A stretch of 64,000 nt of DNA from Polaribacter litorisediminis. GTDB taxonomy: Bacteria > Bacteroidota > Bacteroidia > Flavobacteriales > Flavobacteriaceae. Position 1 is the stretch's first letter; each line of letters starts with the position of its first letter. The stretch lies in NCBI RefSeq assembly GCF_019968605.1, contig NZ_CP082966.1, forward strand, positions 1,041,001 to 1,105,000, written 5' to 3'. Under the pieces are notes generated by a model, which was not told the origin of the DNA, ran no database searches, and saw only the letters and a list, made by a program, of their open reading frames with translations. The position numbers and the translations under genes are program-made. Shown piece after piece: positions 42,875 through 51,300 of the stretch.

Positions 42875-43633
42875 TTAATATTGTTGCATATTATTTTTAT
42901 TTTTTTTCTTTCTTTCAAAATGATTTTGAACAAGAATTAAAACATGGTCAGACATATTTGTGAGGTACTCTAAATCTGGTTGCACAAAAAATCGATAGAT
43001 GGTTACATTTTCTATTTTTACATCAATAAGAGTTCTTAAGCCAATGCCTATAAACTTCTCTTCAATAGAGATTACCCCGTTGCCCATAAGATTACTTTGC
43101 CTATAAGTATTAGAAAAAGCTTCATAAAATTCATGACCAAATTTTGTTTTTGTCAAGTCTGTAACAATCCCCTTAAATTCTACATCATGCTTAGACTCAT
43201 TATTAGAATTTTCCTTCTTTTTTCCTTTTGCTATTTTAGAGGTATCGACTCCAATAACGACTCTGCTTTTACCTAACAATTCGTCTTTATCATAGATAAG
43301 TAGTAATATAATTATAGAGTCATCTTTGTTTATTTTTATAGCAGTTTGAGACAGCATTTTAATTTCACCTGGTTCTAAAGTAAAATTACCAGATTGATTA
43401 TTATGGAGTATGTTTTTAGTCTTTATGTTTTTTCTTATAATTGTGAACTTGTATTTCAATAATTTACTTTCGTTTAACTTGTTATTTGCTAAACTTTTTA
43501 TGATATAAGTTTCATTTGTAGGAATGGTGTCTATAATGGCTTCAATCTTAGTGTTTGTTTTTCTTTGAGAAAATGCAACAGCACTAAAAAATAGAGCAAA
43601 AATGGATAACAATATTATTTTAAGATGAAACAT
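42875..43633 (-). CDS. csgE: CsgE curli secretion adaptor with N-terminal CsgH-like domain
   Basis: A 252-residue exported protein, about twice the length of E. coli CsgE (129). The C-terminal part (about 148-248) is CsgE: KGIVTDLTKTKFGHEFYEAFS and a terminal FVQPDLEYLT strand. The N-terminal part (about 28-128) is a beta-rich domain with NNQSGNFTLEPGEIKMLSQ, resembling CsgH, the alphaproteobacterial amyloid inhibitor of CsgC type. A CsgH-CsgE fusion would combine gating of CsgG with prevention of periplasmic fibre formation. The CsgE part is firm; the CsgH part is inferred from a short motif. Confidence 0.85.
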   Translation of the reverse strand: MFHLKIILLSIFALFFSAVAFSQRKTNTKIEAIIDTIPTNETYIIKSLANNKLNESKLLKYKFTIIRKNIKTKNILHNNQSGNFTLEPGEIKMLSQTAIKINKDDSIIILLLIYDKDELLGKSRVVIGVDTSKIAKGKKKENSNNESKHDVEFKGIVTDLTKTKFGHEFYEAFSNTYRQSNLMGNGVISIEEKFIGIGLRTLIDVKIENVTIYRFFVQPDLEYLTNMSDHVLILVQNHFERKKKNKNNMQQY

Positions 43634-43639
43634 TAATTT

Positions 43640-44131
43640 TTATTTATAACTTCTTATCAAAACAGTACGGTTGTTTCCTTTAAGATTAATGGTTATTGCA
43701 TCGGTTAAAGAATTAGAACCAAATTTTTCTATCGTAAGGTTATTCCCCATTTGCGAATATTTAGAATCTATAAATTCTGATCTCACATAGTTGTAATCTG
43801 TAATTTTATTATAATTACCTTTTTGTAAGATGTTTCCAGAAATTTTATTTGCCTTTAAGTTTATATCAATATTATTTTTGTTTCCCTCTTGCAAAATATT
43901 TAACGTTGATTCTGAAGAATTAATAGTGGTATAAGCTTCATTCATATTGCCAATTTGTGTTAGAAATATATTATTGGCGCTTTTTTGATTTAAAAATAAA
44001 TCATCATTTTTATGCTCTTCAATGATAAGTCTTCTTATTTCACTATTTTTAATAGGTGACTTAAGGATGTCGTTTTGAGAATAAAAGTTAAACGAAATCA
44101 TAAAAATTAGAAATACAGTGGTTTTTTTCAT
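43640..44131 (-). CDS. csgB: Minor curlin / CsgB-like nucleator
   Basis: A 163-residue exported protein with a signal peptide (about 1-18). Five or so degenerate curlin repeats follow, each with a Q-x-G-x-x-N core: FLTQIGNMNEAY, NILQEGNKNNI, NILQKGNYNKI, YSQMGNNLTIEKF. The strands are separated by irregular spacing, and the C-terminus ends in RSYK, a basic tail like the one on CsgB. The poor repeat regularity and the basic tail suggest the membrane-linked nucleator rather than the main subunit. It lies 6 nt before csgE. Confidence 0.75.
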   Translation of the reverse strand: MKKTTVFLIFMISFNFYSQNDILKSPIKNSEIRRLIIEEHKNDDLFLNQKSANNIFLTQIGNMNEAYTTINSSESTLNILQEGNKNNIDINLKANKISGNILQKGNYNKITDYNYVRSEFIDSKYSQMGNNLTIEKFGSNSLTDAITINLKGNNRTVLIRSYK

Positions 44132-44157
44132 GACGTTTTTATTTATTTTTTAAAAAG

Positions 44158-44202
44158 AGTAGACGTTATTAAACAATATGTGTTGTATCAATAACATCTA
44201 CT
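44158..44202 (-). terminator. Hairpin between csgA and csgB, probable partial terminator
   Basis: On the minus strand a 13-bp stem with one imperfect pair (44202-44190 with 44170-44158) and a 19-nt loop is followed by CTTTTT. It lies 36 nt after the csgA stop. It could end most csgA transcripts, letting a minority read through to csgB-E-F-G, and could also protect the csgA mRNA 3' end. Confidence 0.7.
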
Positions 44203-44237
44203 CCAAATTAAAGTTTGGTTGTAACTAAAAGATTGTA

Positions 44238-45323
44238 TTAGTTTCCTTGCGTAACATTAGAAATATTACCGTTACCCATCTGAGTGGTTACATCAATATG
44301 ACCTAAACCTGTTTGACTAGTAAAAGCATTATTATTATTTCCATTTTGTGAAACACTAGAAAAATTATTGAATCCTGTTTGCATTTGATTAGATAAATTG
44401 TTGTTTCCTAATTGAAAACCAGTTGCATTGTTATCGCCTCCCATTTGAGTTTGATACGATGTATTGCTATCTCCTTCTTGAAAAATAAAAGCATCATTAT
44501 CATTACCAACTTGATTCTGCATTGCGCTTGAATTACTAGAATTAAAACTTTGATCTACAAAAGCACTGTTGATGTTACCTGTTTGTGTTTGAAGAGAGTA
44601 ATTACCGCCTCCAGTACCTAAAACATTTTGAAATGATGTTGCGCTATTCTTATTACCAATTTGAGTTTGAGTGGCTTCATTTCTGTTGTCACCTTGTCTA
44701 GTATAAGCACTGTTATCATTACCAGTTTGATCCATATCTGATCCATTGTGGTTTCCAACTTGGTACGCATAAGCACCGTTTCTGTTACCTACTTGCATCT
44801 GGTCAATTAAGTTATGCTTACCTGTTTGCTTTGCATAAGCTTCATTTCCTGCTGATTGATTTGGTCCAGAAGACTGGCTTTGGTATGCTTCGTTTCTATT
44901 ACCTCGTTGGTCAACATCCGCCAAGTTAAAGTCATAACGTTGCTTTTGAGAAGCCGTGTTATGCATACCATCTTGATAAGTAATGGCTTCGTTTTCTTGA
45001 GCATTACCTACACCTTGGTCTATATGCGCATCATTATGGTTCCCAGTTTGATCTACAGTACCCAAATTAAAATCACCCGCTTGTTTTACTAAAGAGGTGT
45101 TTTTATGACCAATTTGTTCAACAATGGCCTCATTTCCTTGACCAGTTAAAGGATTCCCAACAACCTTACCAGATTGAATAACTTTAGAACCGTTTTCTAC
45201 TCCAACTTGTAAAACTTGAGCATCATTTGCTGTTCCTGTTTGGTCTACAGCACTATTGTTGTTTTGTGCAAAGACACATACCGCACTAAAAACAAGTGCA
45301 ATACTTAAAATTACTTTTTTCAT
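44238..45323 (-). CDS. csgA: Major curlin subunit (CsgA-like)
   Basis: A 361-residue exported protein. A signal peptide (about 1-20, ending VCVFAQ) is followed almost entirely by about 25 short repeats with the consensus Q-x-G-x-x-N-x-A, alternating so that Gln and Asn ladder as in curlin amyloid (for example DQTGNHNDAHIDQ, QVGNRNGAYAYQ). E. coli CsgA has five double-strand repeats; this protein has more than twice that, so each subunit would contribute a longer beta-helix. There are no catalytic residues. It is the first gene of the curli locus, with its own promoter region. Confidence 0.9.
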   Translation of the reverse strand: MKKVILSIALVFSAVCVFAQNNNSAVDQTGTANDAQVLQVGVENGSKVIQSGKVVGNPLTGQGNEAIVEQIGHKNTSLVKQAGDFNLGTVDQTGNHNDAHIDQGVGNAQENEAITYQDGMHNTASQKQRYDFNLADVDQRGNRNEAYQSQSSGPNQSAGNEAYAKQTGKHNLIDQMQVGNRNGAYAYQVGNHNGSDMDQTGNDNSAYTRQGDNRNEATQTQIGNKNSATSFQNVLGTGGGNYSLQTQTGNINSAFVDQSFNSSNSSAMQNQVGNDNDAFIFQEGDSNTSYQTQMGGDNNATGFQLGNNNLSNQMQTGFNNFSSVSQNGNNNNAFTSQTGLGHIDVTTQMGNGNISNVTQGN

Positions 45324-45360
45324 AATATTAAAAATTTAAGTTAATAATACTGTAAAATTA

Positions 45361-45398
45361 CAAAGTATGTAAGGCTGTGCACATGACCTGAATCAGGT
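45361..45398 (-). promoter_or_regulatory. csgA promoter region with palindromic operator
   Basis: On the minus strand ATACTTTG (45368-45361) is one base off the TAnnTTTG consensus, 37 nt before the csgA ATG. Upstream, ACCTGAATCAGGT (45386-45398) is a perfect 13-nt palindrome around one central base, placed over the -33 position. A dimeric regulator binding there would control curlin expression. The remainder of 45399-45555 shows nothing recognisable. Confidence 0.5.
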
Positions 45399-45555
45399 TG
45401 AATTTATTTTTTTAAAAAAACATAGCGAGAACCATGTTGTAAAGAAGAATTTAAAAGAATATTTTATTCAAAAAGAAAAGCTGCTATTTAATCAATAAAA
45501 ATTCAAGAATAATTTGCTTAGGTGATTAAGAGGAAAGTTAGAGAATCTAGATTTT

Positions 45556-45592
45556 TATCAAACTAAACATAAGGTTTTTTTTATGTTTGATA
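45556..45592 (-). terminator. Hairpin downstream of the LpxR-like gene
   Basis: AAACATAA (45565-45572) pairs with TTATGTTT (45581-45588), and the stem extends outward to TATCAAAC/GTTTGATA if five bases bulge. It lies 45 nt after the LpxR-like stop and probably ends that transcript, although the T-tract is poor. Confidence 0.45.
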
Positions 45593-45636
45593 CCTCGCTG
45601 TTTCTGGCTAGAGGTAGTTAAATTGTAAAAAATATT

Positions 45637-46587
45637 TTATTTTAACAAGTAGTTTATGGCAATAGTTCCGTATTTGTTACCATACGTATACTTTAAGTTT
45701 TTAGATTTACTGGTATTGTAATTAAAAATATAGCCAAAATTAAATCTGTTTACTGTAAATTTAAATCCTATTGCTACATGAAAAACAAATGGAATGATTT
45801 CTTTGGTTACTTCGCTATTAGTATTTAAAAAACTTCCTTGAATTGTAGCGTCATATAAAGCATATCTTAAAGTTGGCTTTATAAAAAAGAACGATTCTTT
45901 TTCTCTTTTATAGTTTGTACTATTATTATTTAAATGAGTATTAAAAGCAATGGAGTTTATCATTTTTTGAAGCTTTATGAATCCAAACCTCATATGTAAG
46001 CCAGAACTAAAATTGGTATAAACCGTTCCTAATCTTGCGGAATTTACCCAAAATACATCTAAATTTTGCGCCTTATTTTGAGTTAAGAAGCTTATGTGTT
46101 CTGCATCGAAATTTAGAGCAAAAGCATTTTGTATTTGATATTGCCAACCTATAGCTTCGTCAAAATTGTATATATCATGAATAAAACTTTGCAACTCTTC
46201 GCCAAAAGCACTGGGGCCAACAACACCAACTTGCACGGTTGTATTTAAAATTCTATTTTTTTTGTATACCCTTTTTATATTAAAACTACCATATAAATAA
46301 CCCGCAAAAGGTCTGTCGTGTAAAGTTATATCTTGCACAATAGCTTTGTTTGGCGTATACATTTCCTGACCAATTTGCAATTCTATAATTTTCTTTTCTA
46401 GATTTTCGTTTTTATTTTTAGCCAAGTATCTATAGTTCATAAAGGTTCCGTTTGTATAATAACGATCTCTATCCACAGAAACATATAAGTCGTTGTCAGT
46501 TACAAGACTAATTTCTTTAGAGAATTTTTGTTGGGAGTTTAAACAAAAGGGAATAAAAATTAAAATAAAGTAAAGATAGTTTTTCAT
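45637..46587 (-). CDS. LpxR-like outer-membrane lipid A deacylase family protein
   Basis: A 316-residue outer-membrane beta-barrel from the ATG at 46587, where the signal peptide (MKNYLYFILIFIPFCLNS) starts; the in-frame ATG at 46611 is less likely. The N-terminal barrel region contains the LpxR-type pattern VTDNDLYVSVDRDRYYTNG (conserved Asn-Asp and YTNG), QEMYTPNK and DRPFAGYLYGSF, and further amphipathic strands to the C-terminal LLK. LpxR removes the 3'-acyloxyacyl group of lipid A. Catalytic identity is inferred from these N-terminal motifs. Confidence 0.8.
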   Translation of the reverse strand: MKNYLYFILIFIPFCLNSQQKFSKEISLVTDNDLYVSVDRDRYYTNGTFMNYRYLAKNKNENLEKKIIELQIGQEMYTPNKAIVQDITLHDRPFAGYLYGSFNIKRVYKKNRILNTTVQVGVVGPSAFGEELQSFIHDIYNFDEAIGWQYQIQNAFALNFDAEHISFLTQNKAQNLDVFWVNSARLGTVYTNFSSGLHMRFGFIKLQKMINSIAFNTHLNNNSTNYKREKESFFFIKPTLRYALYDATIQGSFLNTNSEVTKEIIPFVFHVAIGFKFTVNRFNFGYIFNYNTSKSKNLKYTYGNKYGTIAINYLLK

Positions 46588-46680
46588 CGAAGGCAAATAT
46601 AAAAGAACCAATTTAAAATGATAAATTTTTAACAGAATAATAAAAAAAAGGTTTTATTTTAGGCGGATTAAACAAAATAT

Positions 46681-47541
46681 ATGAATTCGAAGGGAACTTT
46701 AAGTGCAAAAGATTTTAAACATTTAACCAATAATGACGAATTATTATCGCTTATAAAAGAGAAACATGGTTCGTATGCTAATGTAAAAAATACGCTTTCT
46801 TATAATAATGAATTGCGAATGCTACAAATAGAGTTGGTAAAATTACAACGCTATATTTCTGCTGAAAACAAAAGAGTTGCCATTGTTTTTGAAGGGAGAG
46901 ATGCTGCCGGAAAGGGCGGTAATATTCGTAGGTTTATGGAGCACTTAAATCCGCGTTCTAGCAGGTTAGTTGCTTTAAACAAACCTACCGAAGTAGAAAA
47001 AGGACAGTGGTATTTTCAGCGATACATTAAAGAATTACCAAACCCTGGAGAAATCGTTTTTTTTGATAGAAGTTGGTATAATCGGGCAGTTGTAGAACCT
47101 GTTATGGGCTTTTGTTCTGACAAACAATACAAAGAATTTTTGTTACAAGTACCAGAATTCGAGCATATGATGTATGAAGATGGTGTAATTATTATTAAAT
47201 TCTGGTTATCGATTACCAAAGAAGAGCAAGCAAAACGTTTTGAAGGGAGAAAAGAAAACCCATTAAAAAGATGGAAATTTAGTCCAGTAGATAAACAAGG
47301 ACAAATTTTATGGGATAAATACACCTATTACAAGTCTGAGATGTTTTCAAAAACACATACAACCTACAGTCCTTGGATGATTATTAAAACCAATGAAAAA
47401 GAAATAGCAAGATTAGAAGCCATAAGGCATGTTTTATCGCAGTTTGATTACGAAGGAAAATTGGAAGCAGGCACGGTTTTAAATCCAGATCCAAATGTTG
47501 TAATGCGTTATTATCGCTCAAATATTCATCAAATAGATTAA
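46681..47541 (+). CDS. ppk2: Polyphosphate kinase 2 (copy 1)
   Basis: A 286-residue PPK2-family kinase with RVAIVFEGRDAAGKGGNIRRF (Walker A), LNPRSSRLVALNKPTEVEKGQWYFQRYI, EIVFFDRSWYNRAVVEPV (Walker B) and the lid segment KEEQAKRFEGRKENPLKRWKFSP. These enzymes transfer phosphate between polyphosphate and nucleoside di- or monophosphates. It lies 4 nt before a paralogue, so the two are co-transcribed. Confidence 0.93.
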   Translation: MNSKGTLSAKDFKHLTNNDELLSLIKEKHGSYANVKNTLSYNNELRMLQIELVKLQRYISAENKRVAIVFEGRDAAGKGGNIRRFMEHLNPRSSRLVALNKPTEVEKGQWYFQRYIKELPNPGEIVFFDRSWYNRAVVEPVMGFCSDKQYKEFLLQVPEFEHMMYEDGVIIIKFWLSITKEEQAKRFEGRKENPLKRWKFSPVDKQGQILWDKYTYYKSEMFSKTHTTYSPWMIIKTNEKEIARLEAIRHVLSQFDYEGKLEAGTVLNPDPNVVMRYYRSNIHQID

Positions 47542-47545
47542 GTTT

Positions 47546-48331
47546 ATGAGTCAAGAATTAACAGATTTAGATTTAAAAAAATTAAATTCAAAAAAAGGTT
47601 TAATAGCATTATTATCTAAAGAACCTTTAAGTATAGAAAAAGCACTACGGTATGTAGATTATCAAAAGAAATTAAAGAAATTACAAATTGAATTGATAAG
47701 AATGCAAACTTGGGCCATAAAAAATAATGAACGAATTATTGTTGTTTTTCAAGGGAGAGATGCCGCAGGAAAAGGAGGCGCTATTCGGCGAGTTACAGAA
47801 CGCATTAATCCACGACATATGCGCATAGTTGCTTTACCAAAACCCACAGAAGACGAAAACTCTCAATGGTATTTTCAACGTTATATAGAACAATTACCCA
47901 AAGCCGGAGAAATGGTTTTTTTTGATAGAAGTTGGTATAATAGAGCTGTTGTAGAGCCTGTTAACAATTTTTGTACGCAAGAAGAATATAAGGTTTTTAT
48001 GAACCAAGTAAATGATTTTGAAAGAATGATTTTAGAATCTGGAATTCATTTGGTTAAAATATACATGTCTATCTCTAAAAAGGAACAAGCCAAACGTTTT
48101 GCAGATATTAAAAGTGATCCTCTAAAACAATGGAAAATGACCAAGTTAGATGAAAGGGCGCAAGATTTATGGGATCAATACACGGAATATAAAAATGCGA
48201 TGTTCGAAAAAACGAATACTAAAAATTCTCCTTGGAAAATTATTCGTGCAAACAGAAAAACAGAAGCACGTGCCGAGGTTATTACTCATATTTTAAAAAG
48301 TATTCCTTATGATAAAAATTTAGAGATTTAA
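47546..48331 (+). CDS. ppk2: Polyphosphate kinase 2 (copy 2)
   Basis: A 261-residue paralogue with IIVVFQGRDAAGKGGAIRRV (Walker A), INPRHMRIVALPKPTEDENSQWYFQRYI, EMVFFDRSWYNRAVVEPV (Walker B) and KKEQAKRFADIKSDPLKQWKM lid. It is clearly diverged from copy 1, so the tandem duplication is old and the two may prefer different nucleotides. The last 170 nt are also present as a degraded copy at 53856-54045, which is the left edge of the large duplication. Confidence 0.93.
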   Translation: MSQELTDLDLKKLNSKKGLIALLSKEPLSIEKALRYVDYQKKLKKLQIELIRMQTWAIKNNERIIVVFQGRDAAGKGGAIRRVTERINPRHMRIVALPKPTEDENSQWYFQRYIEQLPKAGEMVFFDRSWYNRAVVEPVNNFCTQEEYKVFMNQVNDFERMILESGIHLVKIYMSISKKEQAKRFADIKSDPLKQWKMTKLDERAQDLWDQYTEYKNAMFEKTNTKNSPWKIIRANRKTEARAEVITHILKSIPYDKNLEI

Positions 48332-48355
48332 TCTTACTTAATCTATTTTCAATTT

Positions 48356-51300
48356 ATGATAAAAAAATTCCCCAAACTAATAATATTCATATTTTTATTT
48401 TTTACGCAGTTTTTAGTTGCTCTCGATCCACCAATTGCAAACGATGATGTAAAAACAACTCTACTTAATACACCTTTATCTGAAAATACACCTGGGCTTT
48501 TAACAAATGATACAGACCCAGATGGAGATGCACTTTTCATTACCGAATTTATAATTAACGAAATTACTTTTCCTGCTGGTGAAAATGCAAGTTTCTCAGA
48601 AGGTTCTATTGTAATTTTAGCAGATGGAAGTTTTAATTTTATACCAAATCCAGTTTTTTTTGGAACAGTATCTGAAATAACCTATACGATTACAGATGGG
48701 ACTTCTACAAGTAGTGCAAATTTAAATATTACTGTTACGGTATCCCCAAATACGCCAATTGCTATAGATGATTATGACACTGCAGAAATAAATACTACTT
48801 TGAATGTTGCTGCTCCTGGAGTTTTAGAAAACGATATAGAGTCCAGTGGCACCGATTTAAGGGTTACTCAATTTTCTGTAAACGGAGATGTTTTTAATGC
48901 AGGAGAAACAGCAAACACTCCTCAAGGAAGTATCACCATTGCGACAAATGGTCGCTATAGATTTATACCCAATACAGGTTATACAGGTAATGTAGATACC
49001 ATTACATACACCATTACAAATGGTACAGTTACAAGTTCTGCAAATTTATTGCTGACGGTTGAATTTATAGATAATTTACTTGAAATAGATGATTTAGATA
49101 GTTGTAATCAAGGTTTTAATGCTAATGGAGCGTATAGAATTGATTATAGGTTCACATTAAGAAATAAATCAACAGCAAGAGATGGTCACGCAAATAGCCT
49201 AATAAGAAATATAGATTTAATCAACAATCTTGAAACTACTTTTGGAATTGGTTGTGTAATTAATGTAGAGAGCATAATAATTTCTGCTTTTAATAGTCCT
49301 GACGTATATGATTATGTAAATAACGTTGAATATCCAAAAGATTTTGGTAACTCAGGAGCAGCAACAGCAATAAATTCTGATTTTGGAAATGTAACATCTA
49401 CTTCAATATTTAATAAGAATGCAATAGATAATTTTGTCTTATATCCAGGGCAAAGGATAAGGGTAAATTTTTGTGTTACAGTAGACCCTGATTGTGATGG
49501 TAGGCCATTTCCAACACGTTCTGGTTCTGACATCGATTTTACAAATACGGTAAGTGTAACCTCAAATAAAGGAGGTGGTTCTGACACCGTAATATTAAAA
49601 GATTTTCATACTACAGAAGCCGTGGTTGCTGCGGGTTTATATATACCTGCGCCTTTAGGTAATATAAATGCTGATGGAACCTACGACTTTACAAATCGGG
49701 TTGTTATTACCAATGAAGGACCAGCAACAGCTCAAAATATCAACTTTAATATGGGGTTGGGAGATTTTAGAACTAAAGGAGTCACTTTTAATCAAATTAG
49801 AGTTACACAGTTTTTAGGACCGACTGTGAATGTTAATCCAGATTTTAATGGCGATAATCAAACTACATTATTGTTGCCCAACAATGTATTACCTGCAGGA
49901 GAATCTATTGTTTTAGAAATATTTTATGTAATTGAGCCTGTTAGTAGTGACAACTCCAATATCTTTTTTCAAACAGATCGGTCTCAAACACAAGGACCAG
50001 CAGACGGTTTTGATAGTTTTTTACCAGAGAATAAAAAAAAATATTCATTTGTAACGTGGTCAGATAATTTAGGCAATCATTTAGATAAATATGATGATTT
50101 AAAGGATCCAGTAACTTCTGTTTCTACAGGTTGTAATTGTAATTCAATAGGAGCAGGTATGCGGTTTTTATTCAATGCTACTTCTAATACAAATAAAGTT
50201 GTATCAGAAACTAAACCAGCGCCTAAGGAAATTTTAGAACATGAAGAAGTTACCTTTCAAATCGAAATAGAAAATACAAGTCTAGGAGTACAAATAGATA
50301 ATTTACAATTAACAGATAACCTAAATAATGTTTGTAATGGCAATGTTATATCAGTAACTACGCCTACTATTAGTTCATCAGCTACTGCAAATCCAGTTTT
50401 AAATCCTTCGTTTAATGGCACAACTGATACAAATATTTTTGATGGTACTTCCGGAATATTAGAAGTCAACCAAAAAATAACAGTTGAATTTACAGTTGTT
50501 TTCAGCGAAGTTTGTATTGGACAAAATACGGCTATCTTTTCTGCAACAGATCCTTTAAGTAGGTTGGTTACTTCTTCTTCTAATTCAGTAAGTATGAATG
50601 CCTCATCAGATTCAGATAACGATGGCATTACCAACGATATTGATATAGATGATGATAATGATACTATACCCGATATTTTAGAATATAATGGTTTAAATCC
50701 TTTAGACGATGATGATAGTGATTTTATACCAAATTATAGAGATACAGATTCTGGATTAGATGCAAATAACGATGGTATTGTAGATGTTTTTGATTTTGAT
50801 AATGATGGAGTTCCTAATCATTTTGATTTAGATAGCGATAATGACGGAATTCTAGACATCGTAGAAGCAGGAAATGCAACTGATGATACCAACAATGATG
50901 GCAGCACAAATAATACTGTTGGCGCAAATGGTTTAGACAATTCTAAAGAAAATAATGATAGTTTAACCACAACAGTTAATTATACGTTGCCAGATACAGA
51001 TGCTAGTGGAAATGCAAATTTTATGGATATCGATTCAGATGGCGATGGAATTGTAGACAATATAGAAGCGCAACCAACGAATAATTACATCACCTTAAGT
51101 ACAACAGTTTCTTTATCTGGCATTAATACGGCATATCCAAATGGAATTAATCCTGTTGATACAGAAAATGATGGAATTCCAGATTATATAGATATAAACT
51201 CTGATAACGATATTCGAGATGATGTCATTGAAGGTTGGGATGCTAATAATGACGGAATTCCAGAAACTGTACCACGAAGTTCTGATATAGATAATGATGG

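Noticed and set aside
44238..45323. Curlin repeats as a possible CRISPR or other DNA repeat array
   Set aside because: The periodicity is in protein sequence with variable DNA and no spacers; the frame is open throughout with a signal peptide.
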